Origin: Flavobacteriales bacterium UBA852
GTDB taxonomy: Bacteria > Bacteroidota > Bacteroidia > Flavobacteriales_E > Vicingaceae
Reading direction: 5' to 3'
Assembly: GCA_002295925.1 (NCBI GenBank)
Contig: DBGO01000022.1
Coordinates: 65,737-129,736 of the forward strand
DNA length: 64,000 nt
Shown: positions 17,510-27,046 of the stretch, piece by piece
How the letters are laid out: the number at the start of each line of letters is the position of its first letter
Position numbering within the stretch: the first letter of the stretch is position 1
Notes under the pieces: generated by a model
Told to the model about the DNA's origin: nothing
Seen by the model: only the letters and a program-made list of their open reading frames with translations
The model's database searches: none
Made by a program: the position numbers and the translations under genes

Positions 17510-18670
17510 TTATTGCACAATAGGATATCGTTCAAACGGAATGTCAGGGTTTATCATAAAACGATACGTATGGTATGTGCGGTAACATTTGGCACCCAAG
17601 TTTTCCATTAAGTGCAGCATTTTAGGATTAAAATCGCCCACCCAAGTCATTAGAGCCGTATCATATTCGGTTTTTTTGGCAATGGTTTGTTCGGCAAATT
17701 TTATCAAAGCACCTTCTACACCTTTACCATGATATTCTCTGTCAACACCAAATACAATTCCAACCATGGTATGGGGTTTTACCAGCATTTTTGCAAAAAT
17801 AAATTTCAGCTTTCCTATAATATTCATATTGCCGTTGACATATTTAAACCACTCGTTCAATTCGGGAATATTTACATAAAAAGCAATAGGTTTTTTGTTG
17901 TGAAATCCGAAAAGAACAATTCGCTTATCCATTATGGGCTTAAGACTTTTAATAATGTTTTTGGCTGTTCTGATATCCATTGGCTTAAATCCGGCAAATC
18001 CGCCCCAGGCACTATTGTAAACGGTTAAAAAGTTTTGTGCAATTTCATCAACACTCATCTTTTTTACATCACTAAAATGAAACTCGGGGTTGTTAATGAT
18101 GTTTTGCGCTTTACGGGCAAAAATTTCTTGCACAGGTTCTTTTACGGCACGTTTATACATAAATTGCTTGTAATAGACGTTAAACCCGTATTTTTCAAAA
18201 AAATCTTGGTAATACGGCGGGTTATAGTTCATTCCATAACTGTTCGGGTCGGTAAAATTTTCTACCAATAATCCCCAAAACATATTTTTTTCACCAAAAT
18301 TTATCGGACCGTCGGCTACTTCCATATCGTGTTCTTTAAGCCAATTGATGGCTGTGTCGAACAATAATTTTGCAGCATCGTAATCGTTTATACATTCAAA
18401 AAAGCCCAAACCGCCGGTATTATGTTTAAACTGCTTGCTGTATTTAGGATTGACAAAAGCCGCAATTCGTCCGATTACTTTTCCGTTTTTTGTAAGCAAC
18501 CACCGTTTTGCTTTGCCTGTTTTTAATAACGGATTTTTTTTTGGGTCGAAAAGTTTTTCGATGTCTTGTTTAATGTGGGGAATCCAGTTTTTGTCGTGTG
18601 CATAAATATCAAAAGGTAATTTATGAAATGCATTTATCTGCTTTTTTGTTTCAACCGCAACTACTTCCAT
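17510..18670 (-). CDS. GNAT-fold acyltransferase-like protein (YghO-like)
   Basis: About 386 residues of a conserved bacterial family related to N-acetyltransferases. The N-terminal part has FHKLPFDIYAHDKNWIPHI and a ...DPKKNPLL segment with a short GNAT-like motif (TKNGKVIGRIAAFVN); the C-terminal half contains GVDREYHGKGVEGALIKFA, the acetyl-CoA-binding R/Q-x-x-G-x-G/A-like loop. Substrate is unknown. The start chosen is the ATG (MEVVAVETKK); a TTG nine codons upstream also opens the frame. It is the first of a minus-strand series with independent spacing and no clear operon partner. Confidence 0.75.
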   Translation of the reverse strand: MEVVAVETKKQINAFHKLPFDIYAHDKNWIPHIKQDIEKLFDPKKNPLLKTGKAKRWLLTKNGKVIGRIAAFVNPKYSKQFKHNTGGLGFFECINDYDAAKLLFDTAINWLKEHDMEVADGPINFGEKNMFWGLLVENFTDPNSYGMNYNPPYYQDFFEKYGFNVYYKQFMYKRAVKEPVQEIFARKAQNIINNPEFHFSDVKKMSVDEIAQNFLTVYNSAWGGFAGFKPMDIRTAKNIIKSLKPIMDKRIVLFGFHNKKPIAFYVNIPELNEWFKYVNGNMNIIGKLKFIFAKMLVKPHTMVGIVFGVDREYHGKGVEGALIKFAEQTIAKKTEYDTALMTWVGDFNPKMLHLMENLGAKCYRTYHTYRFMINPDIPFERYPIVQ

Positions 18671-18750
18671 AGATTTTATTTTGGCAAATTTATACAAAAA
18701 TAGTGTGTCGTAAATTGTAAAAGGAATTTAGGACAAAGTGCGAGAGTTCT

Positions 18751-19833
18751 TTACAATCGCTTTTCTTTCCGGTTAAAGAAGGTGAGTACACGCAACCCGC
18801 CCCGAACAATGTAATAACTAAGGTAATTTCTTATTTTTTTCCAAAAGGGTAAATGTTGTGTGTATGAGATGTCAATTTGTTTGCATTTGGGTAAAATAGT
18901 ATGTGCAAACAACGAGTTGAATTGTTCTATAAATGAATTGTCGTCTAATAAAAAATTAAGCTCAATACTTGCGGCATCACTGAGTTTGTTTAGGTTGTAA
19001 GACCCAACGGTGATAATTTTATTATCGGTGTAAAGCAGTTTTCCGTGCACCACATTGGGTTGATATTCCAATAACCGAATGTTTTTCTTTAGCATCCAAT
19101 AATACAGATGTTCCATTGCGTATTTTACAATTTTTACATCAGAAGTTTCACCGGTTAAAAAAGTGATGTTTACTCCTTTTTTTGCTGCATTTTTTAATTT
19201 TCTTCTGAAAGAAAGAGAGGGAATAAAATAAGCGGCAATTATAAGGATGTCTTTTTGTGCTTGCGAAATAAGCGACTTATAGGTGCGGGAAATTTCAATT
19301 TTATTACGGGCAAAATCATTAATGAGTATTTGCGGGGGATAATGCAGTTTTTTGAAAGGTTTTTTATTAAAAATGAGGGTGCACAATTCTTTTAAAGCTG
19401 TTACCATTTCGGTATTGTTTGTTCTTACCATAAAATCCAGCCAGGGCGTATTCAAAAAATATTTATCGGCAAGATTAATGCCTCCGGTATATGCAATTTT
19501 ATTGTCAATGGTAATAATTTTATGGTGTAATCGACGACCGTATTGCCAGTTTTTAAAAGGAATAATTTTGTTGAAAAACCGAAAGTGTATGTTGTGTTTA
19601 TTTAGTTCATTCGTAAATTCTGTTGGCAATTCGTGACTTCCGTAAGCATCGGCAACTACATATATTTCTACATTGTTTTTTGCGGCAGAAATGAGTGCAT
19701 TTTTTATTTTGTTGCCCACAGTGTCGTTGGCGATGATATACATTTGGATATGAATAACCACCTTTGCCGAATAAATATCTTCAATAATTTGATTCAGCAA
19801 TTTTTCGCTGCCGATAAAAAGTTGCTCAGTCAT
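18751..19833 (-). CDS. Phospholipase D-like phosphatidyltransferase/hydrolase (cardiolipin synthase-like)
   Basis: A 360-residue member of the phospholipase D superfamily with both catalytic HKD motifs, HHKIITID (HxKx4D at 103-110) and HGKLLYTD (263-270), each followed by the usual GG/GS. It could be a cardiolipin synthase or another phosphatidyltransferase; no N-terminal transmembrane segments of the classical Cls type are present. It starts six bases after the DUF4919 gene's stop, so the two are probably cotranscribed. Confidence 0.82.
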   Translation of the reverse strand: MTEQLFIGSEKLLNQIIEDIYSAKVVIHIQMYIIANDTVGNKIKNALISAAKNNVEIYVVADAYGSHELPTEFTNELNKHNIHFRFFNKIIPFKNWQYGRRLHHKIITIDNKIAYTGGINLADKYFLNTPWLDFMVRTNNTEMVTALKELCTLIFNKKPFKKLHYPPQILINDFARNKIEISRTYKSLISQAQKDILIIAAYFIPSLSFRRKLKNAAKKGVNITFLTGETSDVKIVKYAMEHLYYWMLKKNIRLLEYQPNVVHGKLLYTDNKIITVGSYNLNKLSDAASIELNFLLDDNSFIEQFNSLFAHTILPKCKQIDISYTQHLPFWKKIRNYLSYYIVRGGLRVLTFFNRKEKRL

Positions 19834-19839
19834 ATCAGG

Positions 19840-20544
19840 TTATTCGGTTTCTTCATCAAATTGTTTAAACGAATTGGATAGGTGATTCAAAGGGAAAAAA
19901 ACGTTAAAATAAAGCACTTTTATTTTTTCTTTGCGGTTTTTTTGTGCTTTTTTGTCAAAAGTCATTACGTCGGTATTCCCAATAAGTTGTTGTTTTTTTA
20001 CTTGCAGTTTGTATTCGGCAATAATTTCATATTCATCACTGACACGGGTAACCACATAAGCCGTTTGGATACTTTTTCCGTCTCCACTTGATAAAATTAC
20101 ATCCATCAGATTGTAATAAAGATTGGCCAATTTTCGAGCTTTTTGTTTATTCCCTTCGGCTAAATTTGCCACAGCCAAACGAAAAATGAGTCTCATGTTT
20201 ACGGGATTATCTTCAAAAGCTTTTATTCCGGAGGGTATTGCTTTTTTGAATTTTTCTTTTTTATAGAGCTCGTAAAATTTTTCTTCAGTTTGGCTGTTGT
20301 AGTAGGGCGAATAATTGCTTTGAAAAACACTGCCATAGTATATGTGTTGATAATCTAGGAAAGTAAGCGTTGTATCAAATTTTTTAAACCTTTCCAATAA
20401 ATTTGGGTAGAAAAAAATAGAATTTGAATCGCTTATTTCTCTTTTTATCAAATCAAAATCTACATTAGAAATTTTTTGCGCCTGCGTAAACGACAGCGAT
20501 AAAAGATAAAATAGAATAAGTGTTATGTACTTTAAAACTCTCAT
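19840..20544 (-). CDS. DUF4919 domain-containing exported protein
   Basis: A 234-residue protein with an N-terminal signal peptide (about 1-22, ending FTQAQ) and a body matching DUF4919 as I recall it: DFDLIKREISDSNS, TLTFLDYQHIYYGSVFQ, a helical TPR-like middle (FRLAVANLAEGNKQKARKLA) and DGKSIQTAYVV. It is predicted periplasmic or exported; the family has no established function. It is six bases upstream of the phospholipase-D-like gene. Confidence 0.82.
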   Translation of the reverse strand: MRVLKYITLILFYLLSLSFTQAQKISNVDFDLIKREISDSNSIFFYPNLLERFKKFDTTLTFLDYQHIYYGSVFQSNYSPYYNSQTEEKFYELYKKEKFKKAIPSGIKAFEDNPVNMRLIFRLAVANLAEGNKQKARKLANLYYNLMDVILSSGDGKSIQTAYVVTRVSDEYEIIAEYKLQVKKQQLIGNTDVMTFDKKAQKNRKEKIKVLYFNVFFPLNHLSNSFKQFDEETE

Positions 20545-20605
20545 TAATCAAAAATTATGTTTCTAATATACATAAAACAGTTATTTCGTCAAATTATTTG
20601 CATAA

Positions 20606-20636
20606 AAAAGCGGCTAAGAATTTCTTAGCCGCTTTT
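20606..20636. terminator. Hairpin terminator after the FKBP gene
   Basis: Inverted repeat AAAAGCGGCTAAGAA (20606-20620) and its complement (20622-20636); the real stem is about 13 bp with a five-base loop, flanked by A and T runs. It sits 25 bases past the stop of the FKBP gene (minus strand). Confidence 0.87.
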
Positions 20637-20660
20637 AAAAAAGTTTTTATTAAAGGAAAA

Positions 20661-21092
20661 TTATTCCTCTACGTCCACTACTTCAATATCAAAAGTTAAT
20701 GCTTTTCCTGCAAGTGGATGATTGGCATCTACTGTAAAGGTTTCTTCAGTAACTTCTGTAATTGTAACCGGAATTTCGTGTCCGTCCGGAGTGCGGCTGA
20801 TTAATTGCATACCCACTTCAGGTTTAATTTCATCAGGCAATTCAGATTTGTTTACGGTTTGAACCAAATCAGGATTTTTTTCGCCATAAGCTTCTTCTAC
20901 AGGGATAGTTACTTTTTTAGATTCACCTTTTTCAAGACCTAAAACGGCTTTTTCGAAGCCGGGAATCAATTGTCCTTGTCCCATTGTAAATTCTAATGGT
21001 TCGCGCTCTCTTGAAGAGTCAAAAACTTCACCGTTTTCTAAAGTACCGGTGTAGTGTACTTTTACTTTACTGTTTTCTTTTACTTTTGTCAT
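20661..21092 (-). CDS. FKBP-type peptidyl-prolyl isomerase (SlyD-like)
   Basis: A ~143-residue cytoplasmic isomerase/chaperone. The FKBP fold is seen in VKVHYTGTLENGEVFDSS and the GQLIPGFEKAVLGLEKGE segment; an insert-in-flap region (about 70-120, YGEKNPDLVQTVNKSELP to NHPLAGK) gives it SlyD-like architecture, but the histidine-rich metal-binding tail of E. coli SlyD is absent. The ATG at 21092 is preferred to an upstream one at 21149 because a well-formed promoter lies between the two and the extra 19 residues are not FKBP-like. Confidence 0.9.
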   Translation of the reverse strand: MTKVKENSKVKVHYTGTLENGEVFDSSREREPLEFTMGQGQLIPGFEKAVLGLEKGESKKVTIPVEEAYGEKNPDLVQTVNKSELPDEIKPEVGMQLISRTPDGHEIPVTITEVTEETFTVDANHPLAGKALTFDIEVVDVEE

Positions 21093-21119
21093 AACTAAAA
21101 TAATAAATAATTTAAAATG

Positions 21120-21150
21120 CAAAGTTACGTTAATAACTTTAAAATTCAAA
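21120..21150 (-). promoter_or_regulatory. Bacteroidota-type promoter of the FKBP gene
   Basis: On the minus strand TTTG (complement of 21147-21150), a 19-base gap and TAACTTTG (complement of 21120-21127) match the TTTG-N19-21-TAnnTTTG consensus exactly. The box ends 27 bases before the ATG at 21092, which supports that start. Confidence 0.7.
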
Positions 21151-21172
21151 TGTTTTTAGGACGTTTTTACAA

Positions 21173-22207
21173 TTAATTAACATTTGCTTGTTGTAAGTTT
21201 TTTTCCCATTTCCAAGCAGAGAGCATCATATCATTCAAATTGTATTTTGGTGTCCAATTTAAAACTTTTATAGCTTTTTGGTTATTGGCATAAATGGCAA
21301 CCGCATCGCCCGGTCTTCTGGGACCATATTCGTAATTGAGTTTTTTGCCGGTTACTTTTTCAAATGCATCAACCACTTTTTTTACCGAAACACCGTTTCC
21401 GGTGCCTAAATTAATGACATCATATTGCGGGAAGTTTTTATCATTCATTAGTTTTTGCAAAGCCAACACATGAGCGTGAGCAATATCGCTTACGTGAATG
21501 TAATCGCGAATGCATGTACCGTCTTTGGTTGGATAGTCATTACCGAAGATAGTCAGTTTCTCGCGAATGCCAATAGCTGTTTGGGTAATAAATGGCACTA
21601 AGTTGTTGGGTACGCCAATTGGCATTTCACCCAATTTTCCGGTGGGATGTGCACCTACAGGATTGAAATATCTTAATGCAATGGCTTTTTGGTTTGGGGA
21701 TATTTTTAAAAAATCTTGTAACATTCGCTCGCCAATTTGTTTGGTATAAGCGTAAGGCGATTCGGCTTTGGGCAAAGGAGTGTCTTCTGTTACGGGCAGT
21801 TTATCGATATTTCCATAAACCGAACAAGAAGAACTGAAAATAATATTGGGAACATTGTATTTTTTAGCCAATTTAAGCATGTTTACCAATGATTCTATAT
21901 TGTTGTGGTAATATTTCAAAGGTTTTTCTACCGATTCGCCAACAGCTTTGTAGGCAGCGAAATGAATAATGCCTGAAATATCGCGGTTTTCTTCAAAAAT
22001 TTTTTCTGTTTGTTCAAGATTACAGAGGTCAACGTTGTAATTTTTTACATCTTTTCCGGTAATTTCTTTAATTCTGTCAAAAGTATCTTTCGAAGAGTTG
22101 GAAAAATTGTCAACTGAAATTAAATTAGTAAAATTGTTTTCGATTAAATCGACAATGGTATGCGAACCAATGTAACCTGCGCCGCCTGTAATTAAGATTT
22201 TACTCAT
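21173..22207 (-). CDS. galE: UDP-glucose 4-epimerase
   Basis: A 344-residue extended short-chain dehydrogenase that interconverts UDP-glucose and UDP-galactose (possibly also the N-acetyl forms), feeding sugar nucleotides to the adjacent polysaccharide locus. NAD-binding GGAGYIGSH (8-16), the SSSCSVYG region and the catalytic YAYTK pair (Tyr152, Lys156) are present; family segments FNPVGAHP, GTCIRDYIHVSD and RRPGDA complete the match. Its ATG shares two bases with the ATG of the divergent plus-strand membrane gene. Confidence 0.93.
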   Translation of the reverse strand: MSKILITGGAGYIGSHTIVDLIENNFTNLISVDNFSNSSKDTFDRIKEITGKDVKNYNVDLCNLEQTEKIFEENRDISGIIHFAAYKAVGESVEKPLKYYHNNIESLVNMLKLAKKYNVPNIIFSSSCSVYGNIDKLPVTEDTPLPKAESPYAYTKQIGERMLQDFLKISPNQKAIALRYFNPVGAHPTGKLGEMPIGVPNNLVPFITQTAIGIREKLTIFGNDYPTKDGTCIRDYIHVSDIAHAHVLALQKLMNDKNFPQYDVINLGTGNGVSVKKVVDAFEKVTGKKLNYEYGPRRPGDAVAIYANNQKAIKVLNWTPKYNLNDMMLSAWKWEKNLQQANVN

Positions 22208-23552
22208 GCTTTGGAATTATTATATCGACAAATATGATATTTTTTTTACGATATTCTATACGTTTTTTATCGTATTGGGCGGATATTTTTATCAACAAAA
22301 GAAAATAAAGACAGATTACCGTTACAAGTACTTTTTTCCGGGGCTGATAATTAAATTATTCGGTGGATTGGCTTTTGGCTTGATTTATCAATTTTATTAC
22401 AGGGGAGGCGACACATCGGCTTATTTTTATAATGCCAAATTATTTGCCGAAGTATTGTTTGAGAATCCTAAGGCGTATTTTATTATGCTTTTTCAAGATG
22501 CTCAATCGTTCCATCCGGATACTTATGACTATACTGAAAGGTTGTTTTATTTTAGAAATCCTGAGAGTTGGTTTATGGTGAAACTGACCAATTTTGTGGC
22601 TTTATTTGGCGCAATACGTTATTATCCAACTACCTTAATTTTTTCATTATTGTCATACACTGGTTTGTGGAAAATATATTTAATATTCACGTATTTGTTT
22701 CAATATGTTAAAGCTAAATATTTTGCGATTTTTATTTTGTTTGTGCCCTCGGTGGTATTTTGGGGCAGCGGTATAATGAAAGATACGGTTTGCATTACCG
22801 CTTTGGGATTTTTATTTTACGAATGGGTAAGTATAGTGAAGTTTAAAAAGAGAGGATTACAGCATTTTTTATGGATAATATTGGCTTCGTATATTATTTT
22901 GCGGTTAAAAGCTTATATCATCATTACATTTGTCCCTAGTTTGCTGTTTTGGTTGTATTTGGAACAAAAAAACAGAATTAGAAATGTGAAAATTCGATTG
23001 ATAATAGCGCCGTTTATTTTTGTTGTGATTGTTGGCAGTTCGTTATTCGCTGTGTATAATTTGATGCAAATGAGTGATTTTTACAGAATAGATACCATTC
23101 AGAACCGGATAGAGGGATTTCATTCTTGGCACGGACAATTAGCACAAACACAAGGACAATCAGGATACGATTTGGGTGAGATAGAATATACGCCAACGGG
23201 TATTTTGAGAAAATTTATACCGGCAGTAATTGTGGGGCTTTTTCGCCCGTTTTTGGTAGAAGTGAGAAATCCTGTTCAATTATTTGCTGCGCTGGAAAAC
23301 ACTATTTACTTGTTGGTATTTTTTTATTTATTGTTTAAAACTAAAATTTTTGGCTTTTTAAAGCTGTTGAAGTTTGATTCATTAGTTTATATCTCCATAA
23401 TATTCTCTATACTGTTTGCTTTTGTTGTGGGGTTTACTTCTTATAATTTTGGTGCATTGGTAAGGTATAAAATCCCTTTGTTGCCATTTTTTGGTGGTGC
23501 ATTGGCAGTGATGTGGCAGTTAGTCAGAGCAAAACGAGTTCAAAACATTTAA
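22206..23552 (+). CDS. Polytopic inner-membrane protein of the polysaccharide locus
   Basis: A 448-residue protein with about ten hydrophobic segments spread along its length and a soluble loop near residues 280-330 (HSWHGQLAQTQGQSGYDLGE). Its position between galE and glycosyltransferase genes and its topology suggest a polymerase-like (Wzy) or other glycan-related membrane role, but no signature proves this. The ATG overlaps galE's ATG in a shared CATG; the next in-frame methionine is far inside, so the overlap is hard to avoid. The 3' end overlaps the convergent glycosyltransferase gene by 33 bases. Confidence 0.7.
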   Translation: MLWNYYIDKYDIFFTIFYTFFIVLGGYFYQQKKIKTDYRYKYFFPGLIIKLFGGLAFGLIYQFYYRGGDTSAYFYNAKLFAEVLFENPKAYFIMLFQDAQSFHPDTYDYTERLFYFRNPESWFMVKLTNFVALFGAIRYYPTTLIFSLLSYTGLWKIYLIFTYLFQYVKAKYFAIFILFVPSVVFWGSGIMKDTVCITALGFLFYEWVSIVKFKKRGLQHFLWIILASYIILRLKAYIIITFVPSLLFWLYLEQKNRIRNVKIRLIIAPFIFVVIVGSSLFAVYNLMQMSDFYRIDTIQNRIEGFHSWHGQLAQTQGQSGYDLGEIEYTPTGILRKFIPAVIVGLFRPFLVEVRNPVQLFAALENTIYLLVFFYLLFKTKIFGFLKLLKFDSLVYISIIFSILFAFVVGFTSYNFGALVRYKIPLLPFFGGALAVMWQLVRAKRVQNI

Positions 23553-24611
23553 GTATTTATCTTTATTGGCTTCTACGGAGTATTTTTCTTCCACTGTTTT
23601 ACGTCCTGCTTGACCGATTTTGCGGCGTAGTGTTTTATTTTCAATCAATTCAGATAAATATTTTAACCAATCTTTTTCATCGTTAACTAAAAAACCATTT
23701 TCGTAATGTTTTATTATTTCCTTATTGGCTCCAACAGCCGAGGCAACAGAAGGTATGCCTATTGCCATATATTGTAAAATTTTAAATCCGCATTTTCCTT
23801 TGCTCCATTCATCATTTGGTAAAGGCATAATGCCAATGTCTATTTGATGCAAATCTTGAATTTCTGTATTTAATTGCCAAGGTGTAGTCATAGCATGAAT
23901 TTCCGGGTAAGTTTTTTTTACATCAACAATAATTTTAAAATTGATTTTATTGCCATATTTTTCTTTTAGAATTTTTAATAAAGGCAAAAGTTGTTCAAAA
24001 TAGGGCAAAGTGGTTGATGAACCTGTCCAACCAATGGTAATAGTATTTTTGTTTAAATCATCTCCTTTAAGGGTGTGATACTTTGTATCAATTGTTGTTG
24101 GTATTAAAAATGCTTTTTTATTATATTGTTTGGCAAAATCTGTTAAGTATTGATTGCCGCAAGTGATAATTTTGCTGACTTTAATAATACTTATTGTTTT
24201 TCGAGGATGTTTTAACCAAGCCCATTTTTTATTTTTTTCAGAAACATTCGAAAGCCAAATAGCATCATCAAAATCGTACCAGATATTTGGATTTATTTTA
24301 GATAACAGTTGTTCAAAAAATGCTCCTCCAATGATATATGCTTCACGATAAATAAGAATTCCATCATATTTTTTTGCTCTAAGTAATGTTTTTAAGCGTT
24401 TGAAAAATGTTCTGAAAACAAGTGAAATTTTTTTTAAGATACTATCTCCGTAAAATATTTTATCATCATTTTGATTGAGTAATATATCCCAATGAAAGGA
24501 ATAGCCGTTTTTTTCTAAGAGGTCTAAATATTGCTCAAACCGGAATCTCTGACCTGGAGAACGGTTTGGACGGTGGTGTGTGATGATTAGTATCTTTTTA
24601 GTTTTTTTCAT
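23520..24611 (-). CDS. Glycosyltransferase, GT4-like
   Basis: A 363-residue cytoplasmic glycosyltransferase of the GT-B fold. The C-terminal half carries the donor-site region TITIGWTGSSTTLPYFEQLLP and the pattern KCGFKILQYMAIGIPSVAS, with the glutamate/lysine-type motif of GT4 enzymes modified to KCGFKIL; the N-terminal domain (RPNRSPGQRFRFEQYLDLL) binds the acceptor. Donor and acceptor cannot be read. The start overlaps the previous gene's stop by four bases (ATGA), implying translational coupling. Its 3' end runs 33 bases into the convergent membrane-protein gene. Confidence 0.85.
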   Translation of the reverse strand: MKKTKKILIITHHRPNRSPGQRFRFEQYLDLLEKNGYSFHWDILLNQNDDKIFYGDSILKKISLVFRTFFKRLKTLLRAKKYDGILIYREAYIIGGAFFEQLLSKINPNIWYDFDDAIWLSNVSEKNKKWAWLKHPRKTISIIKVSKIITCGNQYLTDFAKQYNKKAFLIPTTIDTKYHTLKGDDLNKNTITIGWTGSSTTLPYFEQLLPLLKILKEKYGNKINFKIIVDVKKTYPEIHAMTTPWQLNTEIQDLHQIDIGIMPLPNDEWSKGKCGFKILQYMAIGIPSVASAVGANKEIIKHYENGFLVNDEKDWLKYLSELIENKTLRRKIGQAGRKTVEEKYSVEANKDKYLNVLNSFCSD

Positions 24612-25831
24612 TTATCAATACTTTGATAAATTGAATAATATTTTTCGATACCGGACTCTAATGAAAGATAGTTTTTAAGCTCATCAGATAAAGTTAGTGG
24701 TAAATTGAATTTGATATCGTCTATTTTATTTTTAAATTCCATTTCATTAAAATTATTTATTATATATTTCTCTTTAAAATTTTGCAGGATATGCATATTA
24801 TCGCCAATATTATTGGTCACAATGGGAATTTTCATAGCTAAAAATTCACCCAGTTTTACCGGAAAACTTGCCTTTTTTGAAAAACAAGGTTTTATAAAAA
24901 ATACACCTAAATTCGATACAGATAAAAAGTGAGGCACATTATTTCTATTCACGTATTTTATTATTAAATTATTTTCTTCAATGGAAAAATGTTTTGCTTT
25001 TTTTAAAATGCGCTCTTTATTTTCATTAGTTAAAAATAAGAATATGCTATTAGGGTATTTGGCTTTAAACATCCTAAAAAAAATAAGCATATCGTCTAAC
25101 AAATACCAAGTACCTATAGAACCTAAATACGTTAAAATGATAGTGTCTTTAGGAATATTCAATTCTTGTTTTAATCTAATTTTATCCTCAATGGAAAAAT
25201 TGTCAGGATTAAATAAATTGAAATCAACCGCACATGGAATAACATTGATTTTTTTTTCATGAAGATTAGGAATATCCCAGGTTAACATCTCTTTTTTTGC
25301 ATTGTGAGTTAAACTAATTACCATGTCGGCATGTTGTAAATATTCTTTTTCTTTTTGCTTGAAAAAAGTGTAAATAAATTTGTACAAAGGATTTTTTAAA
25401 TTCCATAATTCTCCATCTACGCGTTCATCAGCCCAAAATCCTCGCATATCAAAAATAAATTGAACACCATATTTTTTTTTAAGAAACAATCCAATTAATG
25501 CGGGAATATAGCTTCGACAATGAACAATGGCAAATTTTTCCTTTTTGTGTAATTTTTTTGCATGTATTTTCAATGCTAATAAATCTTTTAGTGTTGATAA
25601 AACAGGCGGACTTTTTGTGTAAGGTAACGGATGCCAAGAGATGTTATAGTTTGATATATTGTTTTGAATTAAACGTTGATTTTGTGTAAACCGTTCTTTT
25701 TTCTCAAAGCTTATAATATGAAAATAAAATTCTTCATTTTTTTTGCAAACACCGGTAATATAAGGTAAAATTTGACTTTGTCCTAATGGATCGGTTAGTC
25801 CGTCGTAAGATATGTAAAGTATTTTTTTCAC
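24608..25831 (-). CDS. Glycosyltransferase, GT4 family
   Basis: A 407-residue GT-B glycosyltransferase. The N-terminus (KKILYISYDGLTDPLGQSQI) is a frequent GT4 opening that places a Rossmann strand and acceptor site; FAIVHCRSYIPALIG and FIFDMRGFWADERV follow, then the donor domain with TIILTYLGSIGTWY and KLGEFLAMKIPIVTN. It probably adds a sugar in the surface glycan repeat. Coupled by a four-base overlap to the next gene. Noticeably A/T-rich third positions, like the rest of this locus. Confidence 0.87.
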   Translation of the reverse strand: MKKILYISYDGLTDPLGQSQILPYITGVCKKNEEFYFHIISFEKKERFTQNQRLIQNNISNYNISWHPLPYTKSPPVLSTLKDLLALKIHAKKLHKKEKFAIVHCRSYIPALIGLFLKKKYGVQFIFDMRGFWADERVDGELWNLKNPLYKFIYTFFKQKEKEYLQHADMVISLTHNAKKEMLTWDIPNLHEKKINVIPCAVDFNLFNPDNFSIEDKIRLKQELNIPKDTIILTYLGSIGTWYLLDDMLIFFRMFKAKYPNSIFLFLTNENKERILKKAKHFSIEENNLIIKYVNRNNVPHFLSVSNLGVFFIKPCFSKKASFPVKLGEFLAMKIPIVTNNIGDNMHILQNFKEKYIINNFNEMEFKNKIDDIKFNLPLTLSDELKNYLSLESGIEKYYSIYQSIDK

Positions 25832-25883
25832 AATAAAAGATGTTTAACAATAGCAAAGAAACGCTTTTTGATGCAAAAAAGAA

Positions 25884-26139
25884 TTACAACGAATCGTTTT
25901 TAATAGTTAATTCCCATTTTTTATGCCCATCAATAATTAAACGCAATGCCATGTAAAAAAAAGTGTTAGATTTGATGGAATTTATATTGCTTTTGTAATA
26001 CGAAGGTGAAATCATTCTCAACAATAATAGTGAAAATAACACTTTATCGTTCAATTAACGTTTTAAAATTAACAGATAATACACTTTCTTTAGTAATTTC
26101 TTCTTTAACTCTATAAAAAGAAAGATAAGGAACAAGCAT
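25884..26139 (-). pseudogene. Frameshifted coding remnant between glycosyltransferase genes
   Basis: This otherwise empty 312-base gap holds decayed coding sequence on the minus strand. One frame starting at the ATG at 26139 reads MLVPYLSFYRVKEEITKESV and on to a TAA after 31 codons; a second frame then continues with LNDKVLFSLLLLRMISPSYY, later FFYMALRLIIDGHKKWELTI, to the stop at 25884-25886. Joining the two by one frameshift gives a plausible C-terminal tail of a lost protein, perhaps of a glycosyltransferase. The parent family is not recognised. The first frame also stays open a few codons into the 3' end of the neighbouring GT2 gene. Confidence 0.55.
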
Positions 26140-26143
26140 GAAG

Positions 26144-27043
26144 TTAATTTTTATGTATTTTGTAATTTAATTCTTTTAAGGTTAAATAATAATTTACGAA
26201 AAATGATTTTATCAAATACTTTAAACCATCAAAAAAATACCGGTATTTTAAGAATGAAAATGCTAAGATTATGTATGTTTTCCAATAAATGTAGCGTTTT
26301 TCTTGTCGATTAAGCCTCGTATTTTTTTTAACATGATGTTTTAAAATTAAACAAGTATCATGCTCCATTACTTTTATGTTTTTGTGCATGTTTCCGTCAT
26401 GGAAACGGTACATCCATGTGTATTCGTCTAGATGTTCAATGGGATAATTTTTAGCTACTCGGATAAAAAAATCTTTGTCGGCGGCCGTTGATAACGAAGT
26501 GTTAAACCCACCGATGGTATTGATGATTTCTTTTTTAAAAATAAAAGAACTTGGTCCGGGAACACAAGTGCCATTCCATTTTAAGATATCTAAATAAAGG
26601 TTTCCTTTTTTTCCGACTAATACTTGATCCGGAATAGGATCGTCATTTTCATCAATGAGTATGGCGTTAGAGTGTATGGCGTATGCGTCAGCTTGTTCTA
26701 ATTCGGTTATTTTTTTCTCCAAATTATCGTGCATCCAAATATCGTCAGCATCAAGTAATGCAATGTATTTGCCTTTTGCCGATTTAATACCAGCATTTCT
26801 TGCCGCCGATACACCTTTATTGGGTTGATTTATTATATGAATATTGGTTGTCGGATAATGTGTTTTAATAGCAGTCAGTATTTGTAAGCTGTTATCCGTT
26901 GAACCATCGTTAACAATAATGATTTCTTTGTTTGCCCATGTTTGATTAATTGCTGAAATAACAGTGCTTTCGATGAATTTTTCGGCATTATGGCAAGGAA
27001 TAACTACGGAAACTAGCGGCTGAAAGTTTTCTTTAGGCAACAT
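26144..27043 (-). CDS. Family 2 glycosyltransferase (GT-A fold)
   Basis: A 299-residue inverting glycosyltransferase with the classic GT2 N-terminus VSVVIPCHNAEKFIESTV, the NDGSTDNS nucleotide-binding motif, NKGVSAARNAGI and the metal-binding ALLDADDIW (DxD-like). The acceptor-side region has ...STAADKDFFIRVAK (ED-like base region) and a lysine/aromatic-rich tail that may sit on the membrane. It acts on the cytoplasmic face in surface-glycan assembly. Decayed coding DNA lies on both sides of this gene. Confidence 0.9.
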   Translation of the reverse strand: MLPKENFQPLVSVVIPCHNAEKFIESTVISAINQTWANKEIIIVNDGSTDNSLQILTAIKTHYPTTNIHIINQPNKGVSAARNAGIKSAKGKYIALLDADDIWMHDNLEKKITELEQADAYAIHSNAILIDENDDPIPDQVLVGKKGNLYLDILKWNGTCVPGPSSFIFKKEIINTIGGFNTSLSTAADKDFFIRVAKNYPIEHLDEYTWMYRFHDGNMHKNIKVMEHDTCLILKHHVKKNTRLNRQEKRYIYWKTYIILAFSFLKYRYFFDGLKYLIKSFFVNYYLTLKELNYKIHKN

Positions 27044-27046
27044 GTT

